61,635 bases of DNA from a virus, in IMG/VR virus record IMGVR_UViG_3300033049_000033, positions 64,001-125,635 of that record; one strand, given 5' to 3'. The translations under genes were made by a program, and so were the position numbers. Below, in pieces: positions 5,938 through 12,138 of the stretch; within the stretch, counting starts at the first letter, position 1, and each line of letters opens with the position of its first letter. The notes under the pieces were generated by a model. The model had not been told where the DNA came from. It worked only from the letters and a program-made list of their open reading frames with translations, and made no database searches.

Positions 5938-6162
5938 ATGTCGAATAGAATTAGTGATTTATCAGAGGACGAAATGGAAGATATGTTGGAACAAGTAATT
6001 GGCGACAGTTACACGTTAGTTCCTTTTCCTGAAAGCCAAGCATACATGACCGAGCCGTGGTTCGATGAAGAGGCTTCGTTGGATGTGGCGATGCTTGCAG
6101 GAGATAGTGCTTATTTCATCCCAACAAAATATGTGTTGGACGTTGAAATTGATGAAGATTAA
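5938..6162 (+). CDS. Unknown acidic 74-residue protein
   Basis: Strongly acidic (SEDEMEDMLEQVIGD at the start, VLDVEIDED at the end) with a hydrophobic middle (VAMLAGDSAYFIP). It could be a small inhibitor or DNA mimic by charge, but nothing specific supports that. A promoter lies 21 bases upstream, and its TAA is two bases before the next promoter. Confidence 0.6.
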   Translation: MSNRISDLSEDEMEDMLEQVIGDSYTLVPFPESQAYMTEPWFDEEASLDVAMLAGDSAYFIPTKYVLDVEIDED

Positions 6163-6163
6163 A

Positions 6164-6195
6164 TTTGGTAGTGTAGAATATTTTACTTAACTTTA
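6164..6195 (+). promoter_or_regulatory. Bacteroidota-type promoter, early cassette
   Basis: TTTG 6164-6167, TAACTTTA 6188-6195, spacer 20. The next ATG comes five bases later, a near-leaderless start. Confidence 0.75.
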
Positions 6196-6199
6196 CATT

Positions 6200-6436
6200 A
6201 TGACAACAGCAATAATAACAATCACACCAGTAACCAACATTAAAAATAATGTGGTGGTTAGTATGAATAAGGTTGAAACCGAATTCTACGATGCTAATAT
6301 GGATATGCTCACATTCTATAATGTTAAAACAGGTAAGACACGTAAGGGAAACCTTATGACCGTATCACTCTATGATGATAGAATAGTCAGAGAGGATAGT
6401 AGATACCATATTCTACATATGTTAACCAAAGGATAA
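6200..6436 (+). CDS. Unknown 78-residue beta-rich protein
   Basis: Strands alternate through the sequence (TAIITITPVTNIKNNVVVSM, FYNVKTGKTRKGNLMTVSLY) in a pattern like a small SH3 or OB barrel. No catalytic or metal residues stand out. The start codon is four bases after the promoter -7 box, so the mRNA has almost no leader. Confidence 0.6.
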   Translation: MTTAIITITPVTNIKNNVVVSMNKVETEFYDANMDMLTFYNVKTGKTRKGNLMTVSLYDDRIVREDSRYHILHMLTKG

Positions 6437-6468
6437 TTTGGTAGTGTGGATTTAATTGCTTACCTTTG
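6437..6468 (+). promoter_or_regulatory. Early cassette promoter followed by little coding sequence
   Basis: TTTG 6437-6440, TACCTTTG 6461-6468, spacer 20. Only a short non-ATG frame (6474-6557, starting TTG, ending QELEA) lies between it and the terminator at 6575. It may transcribe a short RNA or a remnant gene. Confidence 0.75.
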
Positions 6469-6574
6469 AAGTATTGATTGGTTGCGCGAGTGTAGATAAC
6501 AATGACGTTGACCGACTTAGGGAAATAGTAGGAGAACTACAAGAGTTAGAAGCATAAAGGTGTTGGTGTGTGAG

Positions 6575-6616
6575 AGCCGCCCATGATACACATTTGTGTA
6601 CATGGCGGCTTTTTTA
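6575..6616 (+). terminator. Rho-independent terminator
   Basis: AGCCGCCCATG (6575-6585) pairs with CATGGCGGCT (6601-6610) and is followed by T6. The loop contains the repeated ACACATTTGTGTA block. Confidence 0.85.
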
Positions 6617-6626
6617 TTACTCATAA

Positions 6627-6658
6627 CTTGCAAGTATCAATTCTTTTGCGTATCTTTA
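6627..6658 (+). promoter_or_regulatory. Bacteroidota-type promoter
   Basis: CTTG 6627-6630 and TATCTTTA 6651-6658, spacer 20. The spacer is unlike the early cassette. Confidence 0.6.
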
Positions 6659-6674
6659 AGAAAAACAAAACACA

Positions 6675-6791
6675 ATGGCAAAACCAGTAACATATTTTGA
6701 TATTCAGATTGGTGTTAATATCTTGGGACTTCCTGAGTATCATCGCATTTTCTTAAACGATGATAAACCAAAATACACCAAAACGCGATGA
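6675..6791 (+). CDS. Unknown 38-residue peptide
   Basis: ATG 6675 to TGA 6789-6791. The peptide (MAKPVTYFDIQIGVNILGLP ...) ends in a basic KYTKTR tail. It begins 16 bases after a promoter and its stop overlaps the next start codon (ATGA), which supports translation. No function can be inferred. Confidence 0.45.
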   Translation: MAKPVTYFDIQIGVNILGLPEYHRIFLNDDKPKYTKTR

Positions 6792-7016
6792 AAATTACAG
6801 ACCATAGAACAAGACAGTACGCGGCATTCTTAATGATATTCGCATTGTTCAATTTAATAGGGTTGGGGGATACAAGCATTGTTCTTGTCAGGTAGTCCAA
6901 TAGGTGGGGCTTTTAACTTCGCTGATTATAGCTTTATCGGTTGGGTCGTTCAGCTATTATATTGGGTAGGACTTTCCACTTTATTTGGTAGTGGTATAGC
7001 AACTGAAGTTACATAA
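6788..7016 (+). pseudogene. Two-helix membrane protein gene interrupted by a frameshift at G5
   Basis: The frame from ATG 6788 reads a membrane helix (QYAAFLMIFALFNLIGLG) and stops at 6893-6895. Removing one G from the G5 run at 6865-6869 continues it into a second hydrophobic stretch (SFIGWVVQLLYWVGLSTLFG) ending at TAA 7014-7016. The combined product of about 75 residues would be a normal two-span membrane protein. Either one G is an inserted error or the gene is broken. Confidence 0.45.
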
Positions 7017-7018
7017 CG

Positions 7019-7050
7019 TTTGGTGGTTTCAATTGTTTGTTGTATATTTG
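7019..7050 (+). promoter_or_regulatory. Bacteroidota-type promoter, early cassette variant
   Basis: TTTG 7019-7022, TATATTTG 7043-7050, spacer 20 beginning GTGGTTTCAATTG. Confidence 0.7.
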
Positions 7051-7061
7051 TATAGTACAAA

Positions 7062-7229
7062 ATGGCAAAGCAACGCAAACATACTATCACTACGGAGCAA
7101 ATCAGTAAGATGCACCGCAAGGTAAGTCGAGAGGAAAATCTGGGCGATGGATGGGTTGCAACCAAAAAGGTACACGCCTCGAAGAAAACCTACAACCGTA
7201 GGAAAAATAAACACAATGACTTGGATTAA
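7062..7229 (+). CDS. Small basic phage protein
   Basis: ATG 7062 to TAA 7227-7229 gives 55 residues, starting MAKQRKHTITTEQISKMHRK and ending in a Lys/Arg-rich tail. Basic peptides of this shape (H.K...Y.R....K) are frequent in phage genomes, role unknown. The charge suggests nucleic-acid binding. The next gene starts within its 3' end in another frame (14-base overlap). Confidence 0.6.
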   Translation: MAKQRKHTITTEQISKMHRKVSREENLGDGWVATKKVHASKKTYNRRKNKHNDLD

Positions 7230-7377
7230 CAAATATGGAGATATTAAGGTGGTATGGAATTGTACAAGGCAATCTTATACTGCGTGGCGTAACGGTAAAT
7301 GGATGGCCGTGGCCTACAAGTTCTCACATATTAAATGTTGGCTTGGAAATGATTATAATTTGGTAGTGTCGGATTAA
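7216..7377 (+). CDS. Unknown 53-residue protein
   Basis: I take ATG 7216 rather than an in-frame ATG at 7147, because the latter lies deep in the upstream gene. The product is Trp-rich (MTWINKYGDIKVVWN, TAWRNGKWMAVAYKF, KCWLG), suggesting a small beta fold. Its last six codons (NLVVSD) and stop are the start of the next promoter, as in the gene ending at 2714. Confidence 0.5.
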   Translation: MTWINKYGDIKVVWNCTRQSYTAWRNGKWMAVAYKFSHIKCWLGNDYNLVVSD

Positions 7378-7390
7378 TTGCTTACCTTTA
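7359..7390 (+). promoter_or_regulatory. Bacteroidota-type promoter, early cassette
   Basis: TTTG 7359-7362 and TACCTTTA 7383-7390, spacer 20, overlapping the previous gene's final codons. Confidence 0.75.
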
Positions 7391-7413
7391 CAATTCACTA
7401 ATCAATAAATAAC

Positions 7414-7629
7414 ATGAAAAAAGTATTTGGGTTTACACTAATTGTACTAATGGTCGCTATGACCTCTTGTTCAGAAACAACTATTTGTTGTGATTGTTCC
7501 AACGCGAATGGACTGTATGCTGGACAAAGTGAAGTTTGTTTCGGAGATAACCTTGCATCACAGGGAAAAGACCAAGACGATTGGAGGGATTGGATGGAAG
7601 GGAGTTCAATAGGTTGCAACTGTAACTAA
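7414..7629 (+). CDS. Cys-rich lipoprotein
   Basis: 71 residues. A type II signal peptide ends in the lipobox AMTSC (Cys19), followed by CSETTICCDC, QSEVCFGD and a final IGCNCN, giving many Cys that could form disulfides in the periplasm. The size fits a small surface-acting lipoprotein. Target unknown. A terminator follows. Confidence 0.7.
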   Translation: MKKVFGFTLIVLMVAMTSCSETTICCDCSNANGLYAGQSEVCFGDNLASQGKDQDDWRDWMEGSSIGCNCN

Positions 7630-7647
7630 GACGTTGTTGTGTGTAAG

Positions 7648-7677
7648 AGCCGTCCATGTGAAAGCATGGCGGCTTTT
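7648..7677 (+). terminator. Rho-independent terminator
   Basis: AGCCGTCCATG TGAAAG CATGGCGGCT then TTTT. It is nearly the same stem as the terminator at 6575, so the terminator belongs to the repeated intergenic unit. An ACGTTGTTGTGTG block precedes it. Confidence 0.85.
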
Positions 7678-7687
7678 CTACATTAAA

Positions 7688-7719
7688 TTTGGTGGTGTGG
7701 ATTTAATTGCTTATCATTG
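7688..7719 (+). promoter_or_regulatory. Bacteroidota-type promoter, early cassette
   Basis: TTTG 7688-7691, TATCATTG 7712-7719, spacer 20. Confidence 0.8.
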
Positions 7720-7744
7720 TAGTACACTAACAAAAACAACAAAC

Positions 7745-8086
7745 ATGGACGCATTAGTAATAGGAGAAAAGATTGACGAGACAAAGTTGGGAGACCGACC
7801 AATTGACTGTAACGAAACATTAGCGCAGCTTAAAGCCTTTGGCGGTTGGATGGGTACAGGTTCTTGGGGTATGCACAAGCTGATTAACTGTGCCAACAAA
7901 GCACTTAGAATGACCGTACAAGGTCGCCTATTCAAAGGACACGTTTATATTAGCGTTAACGGTGCTGACCTTTACGATGTAACTTTTTGCAGCAATAGAG
8001 GCACAATTAAGAAAGTACTGAATGATGTTTATTTCGATGACCTATTCAGACTTATGGATTATGAAATTGAAACACCAAAACCATAA
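7745..8086 (+). CDS. Conserved phage protein of unknown function
   Basis: The start at ATG 7745 leaves a 25-base A/C-rich leader after the promoter; upstream in-frame ATGs lie in the terminator/promoter. The 113-residue product has LKAFGGWMGTGSWGMHKLI followed by strands (MTVQGRLFKGHVYISVN, LYDVTFCSNRG) and a YFDDLFRLMDYEIE end. I recognise this layout from other large phages but know no function. Confidence 0.7.
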   Translation: MDALVIGEKIDETKLGDRPIDCNETLAQLKAFGGWMGTGSWGMHKLINCANKALRMTVQGRLFKGHVYISVNGADLYDVTFCSNRGTIKKVLNDVYFDDLFRLMDYEIETPKP

Positions 8087-8089
8087 ATA

Positions 8090-8121
8090 TTTGGTAGTCT
8101 GGATTATTAGTTATATATTTA
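8090..8121 (+). promoter_or_regulatory. Bacteroidota-type promoter, early cassette variant
   Basis: TTTG 8090-8093, TATATTTA 8114-8121, spacer 20. Confidence 0.7.
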
Positions 8122-8137
8122 CATAAACAAACAACAA

Positions 8138-8242
8138 ATGATTTACGCAGGTATAATATTAGGTAGTTATTTCTTATTTCTTATTCATAGCCATCAAAGT
8201 CGTAACCGTAAAAAGCTAAAGCAATGTCAAGATTCAAAGTAG
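8138..8242 (+). CDS. 34-residue membrane peptide
   Basis: ATG 8138 to TAG 8240-8242. It has one N-terminal helix (IYAGIILGSYFLFLI) and then a basic tail (HSHQSRNRKKLKQ), a positive-inside single-span peptide. It overlaps the next start by 19 bases. Placement 16 bases after a promoter supports expression. Confidence 0.45.
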   Translation: MIYAGIILGSYFLFLIHSHQSRNRKKLKQCQDSK

Positions 8243-8436
8243 GTCAAACCGTTTATATGGGTCGGGATAAAACCCTTATAACACTTATTGTTAAGAGGGT
8301 TATAAAAAATCCACTATTACCTATTAGACAATACGGATTTGAAGCCCCAAATGACGGATTTATATGTGGCGAACAATCAATCAGAAAATCAATTAACGGT
8401 AAAGACCTAAGAGTTAGAGACTGTTTTATTGATTAA
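8224..8436 (+). CDS. Small conserved phage protein
   Basis: 70 residues. FKVGQTVYMGRDKTLITLIVKRVI looks like an SH3/Tudor-type strand pair, and YGFEAPNDGFICGEQSIRK is a segment I recognise from recurrent phage proteins of unknown function. It overlaps the preceding membrane peptide and shares its promoter. Confidence 0.65.
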   Translation: MSRFKVGQTVYMGRDKTLITLIVKRVIKNPLLPIRQYGFEAPNDGFICGEQSIRKSINGKDLRVRDCFID

Positions 8437-8438
8437 AG

Positions 8439-8470
8439 TTTGGTGGTGTGGATTTAATTGCTTATCATTG
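8439..8470 (+). promoter_or_regulatory. Bacteroidota-type promoter, early cassette
   Basis: TTTG 8439-8442, TATCATTG 8463-8470, spacer 20. ATG follows four bases later. Confidence 0.8.
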
Positions 8471-8474
8471 TAGT

Positions 8475-8885
8475 ATGAAGCAACTTACAAAAGTAGAAAT
8501 CATTGACCTCATATTCACTAATGGATATGAGAAGAAGCCCGAAAGTCGAGCAATTAATGTAACCAATAGTGGCTACCAATCAGGATGTTTTTATTACGAT
8601 AAAGAAACTAATCGTAAGTGTGCCGTTGGTGCTTGCATGAACGCCAAAGGCATAAATGACTATGGCGAATTTGGTGGTAGTGTTGAGGGGTTAAGCGAGA
8701 CAATCAAAAATGGTACAAGAAATCAACTGGATGATTATCTCTACAAGAAATATAGTGGACATTCAATTGATTTTTGGCTTGAGGTTCAAGCCTTACACGA
8801 TGTTGCTGCATATTGGGATGAGAAAGGTCTTAATTTAGAGGGTAAAAGAGTCAAAGACCAGTTGATAGAAGACCATTCCGAATAA
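8475..8885 (+). CDS. Conserved phage protein of unknown function
   Basis: ATG 8475 (136 residues); the in-frame ATG at 8448 lies inside the promoter. The centre RKCAVGACMNAKGI and the end FWLEVQALHDVAAYWDEKGL match a family seen in many phages and some plasmids in which a Cys-containing loop precedes a Q.LHD...W motif. No catalytic assignment is possible. The start is near-leaderless. Confidence 0.75.
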   Translation: MKQLTKVEIIDLIFTNGYEKKPESRAINVTNSGYQSGCFYYDKETNRKCAVGACMNAKGINDYGEFGGSVEGLSETIKNGTRNQLDDYLYKKYSGHSIDFWLEVQALHDVAAYWDEKGLNLEGKRVKDQLIEDHSE

Positions 8886-8887
8886 TA

Positions 8888-8919
8888 TTTGGTGGTGTGG
8901 ATTTAATTGCTTACCTTTA
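8888..8919 (+). promoter_or_regulatory. Bacteroidota-type promoter, early cassette
   Basis: TTTG 8888-8891, TACCTTTA 8912-8919, spacer 20. ATG follows five bases later. Confidence 0.8.
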
Positions 8920-8924
8920 GTATC

Positions 8925-9218
8925 ATGGAACAAGACACATACACAACAGACGTTATCTTCAGAAAAGAAAAGGACAAAACTATTGTCGCAATCTTTCCCT
9001 ATTCAATTTATAACCAAAAAGGTTTAGTTGACTGTTACGCCCACTTAGGACAACATAGTGGATGCGACTACAATCACATGGTCAACACCACTAAATTAGC
9101 TACTCCAGTAGAATACGCTGACCTGAAAAAAGAATTAGAAGGGGTTGGATATAAGTTCAGGGTTATCCGTAAGCGACATTATAATACGTACATCAATAGG
9201 GTGTACGGCATTCGTTAA
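8925..9218 (+). CDS. Conserved phage/plasmid protein of unknown function
   Basis: 97 residues from ATG 8925. DVIFRKEKDKTIVAIFP, CYAHLGQHSGCDY and TPVEYADLKKELEGVGYKF follow the pattern of a widespread small protein (FRK...viAiFP ... GQH ... T.VEY..L..EL). It is common in phages and mobile elements of Bacteroidota as I recall, with no known activity. Confidence 0.75.
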   Translation: MEQDTYTTDVIFRKEKDKTIVAIFPYSIYNQKGLVDCYAHLGQHSGCDYNHMVNTTKLATPVEYADLKKELEGVGYKFRVIRKRHYNTYINRVYGIR

Positions 9219-9230
9219 TATCCGTACACA

Positions 9231-9262
9231 TTTGTGTATATGGATTCTTTTCCGTACCTATG
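9231..9262 (+). promoter_or_regulatory. Bacteroidota-type promoter
   Basis: TTTG 9231-9234, TACCTATG 9255-9262, spacer 20. The -33 TTTG is part of the recurring ACACATTTGTGTA block, showing how that block can serve as a -33 element. Confidence 0.7.
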
Positions 9263-9283
9263 TAGTACACTAACACAACAACG

Positions 9284-9649
9284 ATGAATATTCAAGACCT
9301 ACAAACAAAACTCCGTACTATTCCACAACTAAAAGACTTTGTGTGGACTGAGGATAATTATGGTACTATGGAAGTTGGCACTAAGACCTTCAAAGATAGT
9401 GGCAAAAATGAATACAAACTTGGTAATCAGTATTCTATTTTCCTTGCGCACATGTATGAAGGTCAACCAACAAAAGAATTCTTTTATATAATCATGGCAA
9501 GAAGTTCAGAATGTCGAGGCTTTAGAAAACACTCATTCTATACTATTGAGTTTAACAAAAGATTCATTAGTGGTAATAGCGTTGAGATAGTTTTCGCTAA
9601 GTTCAACGAATTGTTTACAAATACACGAAATCCTTACGAATTCTTATAA
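9284..9649 (+). CDS. Unknown 121-residue protein
   Basis: Begins with LRTIPQLKDFVWTEDNYGTMEVG and alternates strands and short helices (YSIFLAHMYEGQP, FFYIIMARSSECRGFRKH, NSVEIVFAKFNELF). Probably one compact alpha/beta domain. No motif recognised. It has its own promoter and an A/C-rich leader. Confidence 0.65.
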   Translation: MNIQDLQTKLRTIPQLKDFVWTEDNYGTMEVGTKTFKDSGKNEYKLGNQYSIFLAHMYEGQPTKEFFYIIMARSSECRGFRKHSFYTIEFNKRFISGNSVEIVFAKFNELFTNTRNPYEFL

Positions 9650-9654
9650 AAAGA

Positions 9655-9686
9655 TTTGGTGGTGTCAAAATAATTGCTTACCTATG
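9655..9686 (+). promoter_or_regulatory. Bacteroidota-type promoter, early cassette
   Basis: TTTG 9655-9658, TACCTATG 9679-9686, spacer 20. Confidence 0.75.
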
Positions 9687-9705
9687 CAATACACAAACAA
9701 CTACT

Positions 9706-10173
9706 ATGAGCAAATCAATTACAATAGAACAATTCAAGGAAATATACAAGGCATTCCGTCCACAAACACAACAGACCTTAATCACACGACACGCTGATGA
9801 AATTCTATTTGAGGAAGAGGTAATATTCTCACAAGAAGAAATAGCCGACCTTAGACCAAATGCTTCGACAACACAAGCCCAAGTATTAAATAACATCTTT
9901 GGCATTGCCGATAAAGGTCTGAAATGTGGAGACATTGTTAAGCTGATTGCATTTCCCGAAAACAAAGACTATTGGATATGTACCAATGTTAATACTAACT
10001 CAGGAGAAGTGGGTTTCCCAATAGGTTCTTACTTCGTGGTTATGAGTAAAACCAAGACTACGTATCAAGGTGGAATAATGCACACACTTGGAACAATTGA
10101 AGGTAATAGATTGGGTGGTTTGCCTGACGAATACATGGAAAAGGTGGCATTATTTATCCCAAATGATAAATAA
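9706..10173 (+). CDS. Unknown 155-residue protein
   Basis: The N-terminal third is helical and acidic (FKEIYKAFRPQTQQTLIT, EEEVIFSQEEIADL). The rest is beta-rich with GDIVKLIAFPENKDYWICTN and GGIMHTLGTIEG, like a small barrel. No catalytic residues are evident and I do not recognise the family. Confidence 0.65.
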   Translation: MSKSITIEQFKEIYKAFRPQTQQTLITRHADEILFEEEVIFSQEEIADLRPNASTTQAQVLNNIFGIADKGLKCGDIVKLIAFPENKDYWICTNVNTNSGEVGFPIGSYFVVMSKTKTTYQGGIMHTLGTIEGNRLGGLPDEYMEKVALFIPNDK

Positions 10174-10186
10174 AATTGAAGAAAAA

Positions 10187-10218
10187 CTTGCACAGTCCAA
10201 ATAAGTTACCTATATTTG
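10187..10218 (+). promoter_or_regulatory. Bacteroidota-type promoter
   Basis: CTTG 10187-10190, TATATTTG 10211-10218, spacer 20. The spacer (CACAGTCCAAATAAG) differs from the early cassette. Confidence 0.65.
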
Positions 10219-10242
10219 TTTCACACTAAAGCGACAAGCACC

Positions 10243-10773
10243 ATGAACAACAAAACAAAATTAGTAATCCTTAAAACCCTTATCAACGATGGCGGTTCAG
10301 CTACATTTGCAAGGGTTGAAGCAACCGTATCACAAAAGCAACTGAAACGTGGCAATCCATTACGTGATGCAGTAGTTACGAAAGATGTAGTGTTCAATGT
10401 TATGCTGAACGCCAACTACGGCAAAATGGTTAATCGTAGATTGAAAGCGGAGAACAAAGATGCAAATTTTGTACCTAAGCAAAACTGGCATCAAAAAGCA
10501 TACGATGGGGTTAACGGCTCAATCGTAGAAAAGCGAAGCGACACTTCATGCAAATACCTAATGGTAATTGTAAGTAAGACCACAACCGAAGCGTACTTTG
10601 TTAACGGTGTTCTTGCAACTCCAAGCGAAGTGGAAACCATTAAGGAATTTAAGCCGAAAGTAAGTGGTTCGGAAGGACAAGGACTAAGCAAAGAAAAAGA
10701 AGTTATCGTTCGCACCATTGCACTTGACAATATCAACCTTGTAAAATGTGGCGCAACCGTACTATTCGGATAA
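10243..10773 (+). CDS. Conserved phage protein of unknown function
   Basis: ATG 10243 gives 176 residues (the ATG at 10216 lies in the promoter). FNVMLNANYGKMVNRRLKAE and FVPKQNWHQKAYDGVNGSIVEK, then CKYLMVIVSKTTTEAYFVNG, form a pattern I know from many phage genomes, where a protein of this size has N.Y...VN followed by a W/R-rich stretch. The role is unknown. A terminator follows. Confidence 0.75.
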   Translation: MNNKTKLVILKTLINDGGSATFARVEATVSQKQLKRGNPLRDAVVTKDVVFNVMLNANYGKMVNRRLKAENKDANFVPKQNWHQKAYDGVNGSIVEKRSDTSCKYLMVIVSKTTTEAYFVNGVLATPSEVETIKEFKPKVSGSEGQGLSKEKEVIVRTIALDNINLVKCGATVLFG

Positions 10774-10801
10774 ACCAATACCATACCATAAACCTATTAA
10801 G

Positions 10802-10827
10802 GAGCACTCTAACGGGTGCTCTTTTTT
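10802..10827 (+). terminator. Rho-independent terminator
   Basis: GAGCAC TCTAACGG GTGCTC then T6. A TTTGGTGG promoter remnant without a -7 box follows at about 10829. Confidence 0.85.
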
Positions 10828-10907
10828 ATTTGGTGGCATTACACCTATTAGCATAGATAATCCATTAGACACGTTGTTATGACCCTTACAAATAACTTAA
10901 ACTATTA

Positions 10908-10939
10908 TTTGGTGGTGTGGATTTAATTGCTTAACTATG
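10908..10939 (+). promoter_or_regulatory. Bacteroidota-type promoter, early cassette
   Basis: TTTG 10908-10911, TAACTATG 10932-10939, spacer 20. Last cassette of the dense array. Confidence 0.8.
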
Positions 10940-10962
10940 CAGTACACTAACAAACAGAAATA

Positions 10963-11286
10963 ATGACGTATTCACAACGATGGATTAGAGGAATTGAAAT
11001 CAAAGCTAACGATAATGAAATTGGTATTGCAATACTGAAATCCAAATATAAACACCTAAAGGTTGGTGATGTTGTTGGTTCGGCTTTTGACGACACAATA
11101 GGTCAAATAAAAGGGTTTTATTTCTGTTACACGACAAAAAGTGTTCACGCAATATTAGGTAACGAATCTTCATTGGGTGTGAAATTTTTAAGTGTTGGTA
11201 ACGAATCAGATAAACGTATATTCAACTACTTTGCCGATATAAATTCAAACCCAGTAAAACGTAGAATGGGAATGCTATTAAATTAA
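10963..11286 (+). CDS. Unknown 107-residue protein
   Basis: Starts with RWIRGIEIKANDNEIGIAIL and contains KVGDVVGSAFDDTIGQIKGFY, a KOW/SH3-like strand pattern. It then has KSVHAILGNESSLGVKFLSV and a helical end. Possibly a small binding domain. It is followed 11 bases later by another small gene in the same direction. Confidence 0.65.
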   Translation: MTYSQRWIRGIEIKANDNEIGIAILKSKYKHLKVGDVVGSAFDDTIGQIKGFYFCYTTKSVHAILGNESSLGVKFLSVGNESDKRIFNYFADINSNPVKRRMGMLLN

Positions 11287-11297
11287 TCCAATACAAT

Positions 11298-11504
11298 ATG
11301 AAAAAAAGTGAACGCATTGTTAATGTGAGATTTTCAGGTCATGGTCATTACAAAGTTACCATAGTCAGATACGGTGTTGAACACACGGCAACCATTGACG
11401 ATATGCCAACAATTGATAACTATAAAGATGGTACAGAGGTTGCAGCTAACAACCTATACGATATGGTCATTAGGAAATGTAACCTCGCCAAGTATTCTTA
11501 TTAA
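11298..11504 (+). CDS. Unknown 68-residue protein
   Basis: Beta hairpins (RIVNVRFSGHGHYKVTIVRYGVEHTATI) followed by a helix (ANNLYDMVIRKCNLAKY). Co-transcribed with the gene before it. Its stop meets the stop of the minus-strand HNH gene (tail-to-tail, 4-base overlap), marking the end of the early plus-strand array. Confidence 0.6.
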   Translation: MKKSERIVNVRFSGHGHYKVTIVRYGVEHTATIDDMPTIDNYKDGTEVAANNLYDMVIRKCNLAKYSY

Positions 11505-12118
11505 CCATACATCTTTAGCACGTTGTTAGAAAAAGTTAATAACGTGTCAACGTTAGCGGAGTTTTTCATTCGATTAGCCAAAAATGAAATAACTTGTATA
11601 TTACCTTTCACGTAACCCTTAGTGGGGTCTATTCTATCTAAAGAAGGTGAAAAATCAGTAGCCTCTGAATTGGAGTACTCTAATGGTACATTCAAAAATG
11701 GACATTCGTTAATCAATATTATGTCCTCACTAAAAATGTTAAACTCAAGTTTACCCTCTTTCGCCCTTTTAGACGCTCCATTATGTAAACGATTCCTAAC
11801 ACTCTTGCCACCATTAGGGATATGATTTTGTAATATTAATATAGTTTCACCATATTCAGAATATAATCTATTAACTACGTTGTCATTAATCATACCAATA
11901 TTCTTTAATACTTTTGGATAATACATTACTAATTCGTATATTTGTTTTTTAGTAGTATTATTAACATCAAATACTACTTCACATAATGTATCGTCTACCG
12001 TAGTGTCACTATCATAACACTCTACAATATATTGTAGAACCGATTCTGGATTGAAGAAATATCTATTATATAATCCACCCCTACGTTTTAATTTTCTTTT
12101 TACTTGTTTTAAGCTCAT
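11501..12118 (-). CDS. HNH-type endonuclease, likely a mobile homing enzyme
   Basis: I start at ATG 12118 (205 residues); the frame stays open upstream only through a low-complexity G-run. The N-terminal half is a helical region of unknown type. The C-terminal third has CPFLNVPLEY, then SPSLDRIDPTKGYVKGNIQV and SFLANRMKN, the arrangement of phage HNH/endonuclease VII-like homing enzymes (a Cys, then SLDRID with GY..GN, then the final N). It is the only minus-strand gene for 19 kb, fitting a free-standing homing gene inserted between operons. An ATATTTATT motif lies just upstream. Confidence 0.75.
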   Translation of the reverse strand: MSLKQVKRKLKRRGGLYNRYFFNPESVLQYIVECYDSDTTVDDTLCEVVFDVNNTTKKQIYELVMYYPKVLKNIGMINDNVVNRLYSEYGETILILQNHIPNGGKSVRNRLHNGASKRAKEGKLEFNIFSEDIILINECPFLNVPLEYSNSEATDFSPSLDRIDPTKGYVKGNIQVISFLANRMKNSANVDTLLTFSNNVLKMYG

Positions 12119-12121
12119 ATT

Positions 12122-12130
12122 AATAAATAT
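12122..12130 (-). promoter_or_regulatory. Late-type promoter motif
   Basis: Minus strand ATATTTATT, three bases before the HNH start codon. Confidence 0.35.
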
Positions 12131-12138
12131 AATACTAA

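Noticed and set aside
6474-6557. 28-codon frame starting TTG with GCASVD, resembling a lipoprotein start
   Set aside because: No ATG and no hydrophobic signal peptide before the Cys; probably a remnant.
528-10939. Regularly recurring 32-base repeats reminiscent of a CRISPR array
   Set aside because: Spacing is irregular (200 to over 1000 bases), each repeat matches a Bacteroidota promoter, and genes rather than spacers lie between them.
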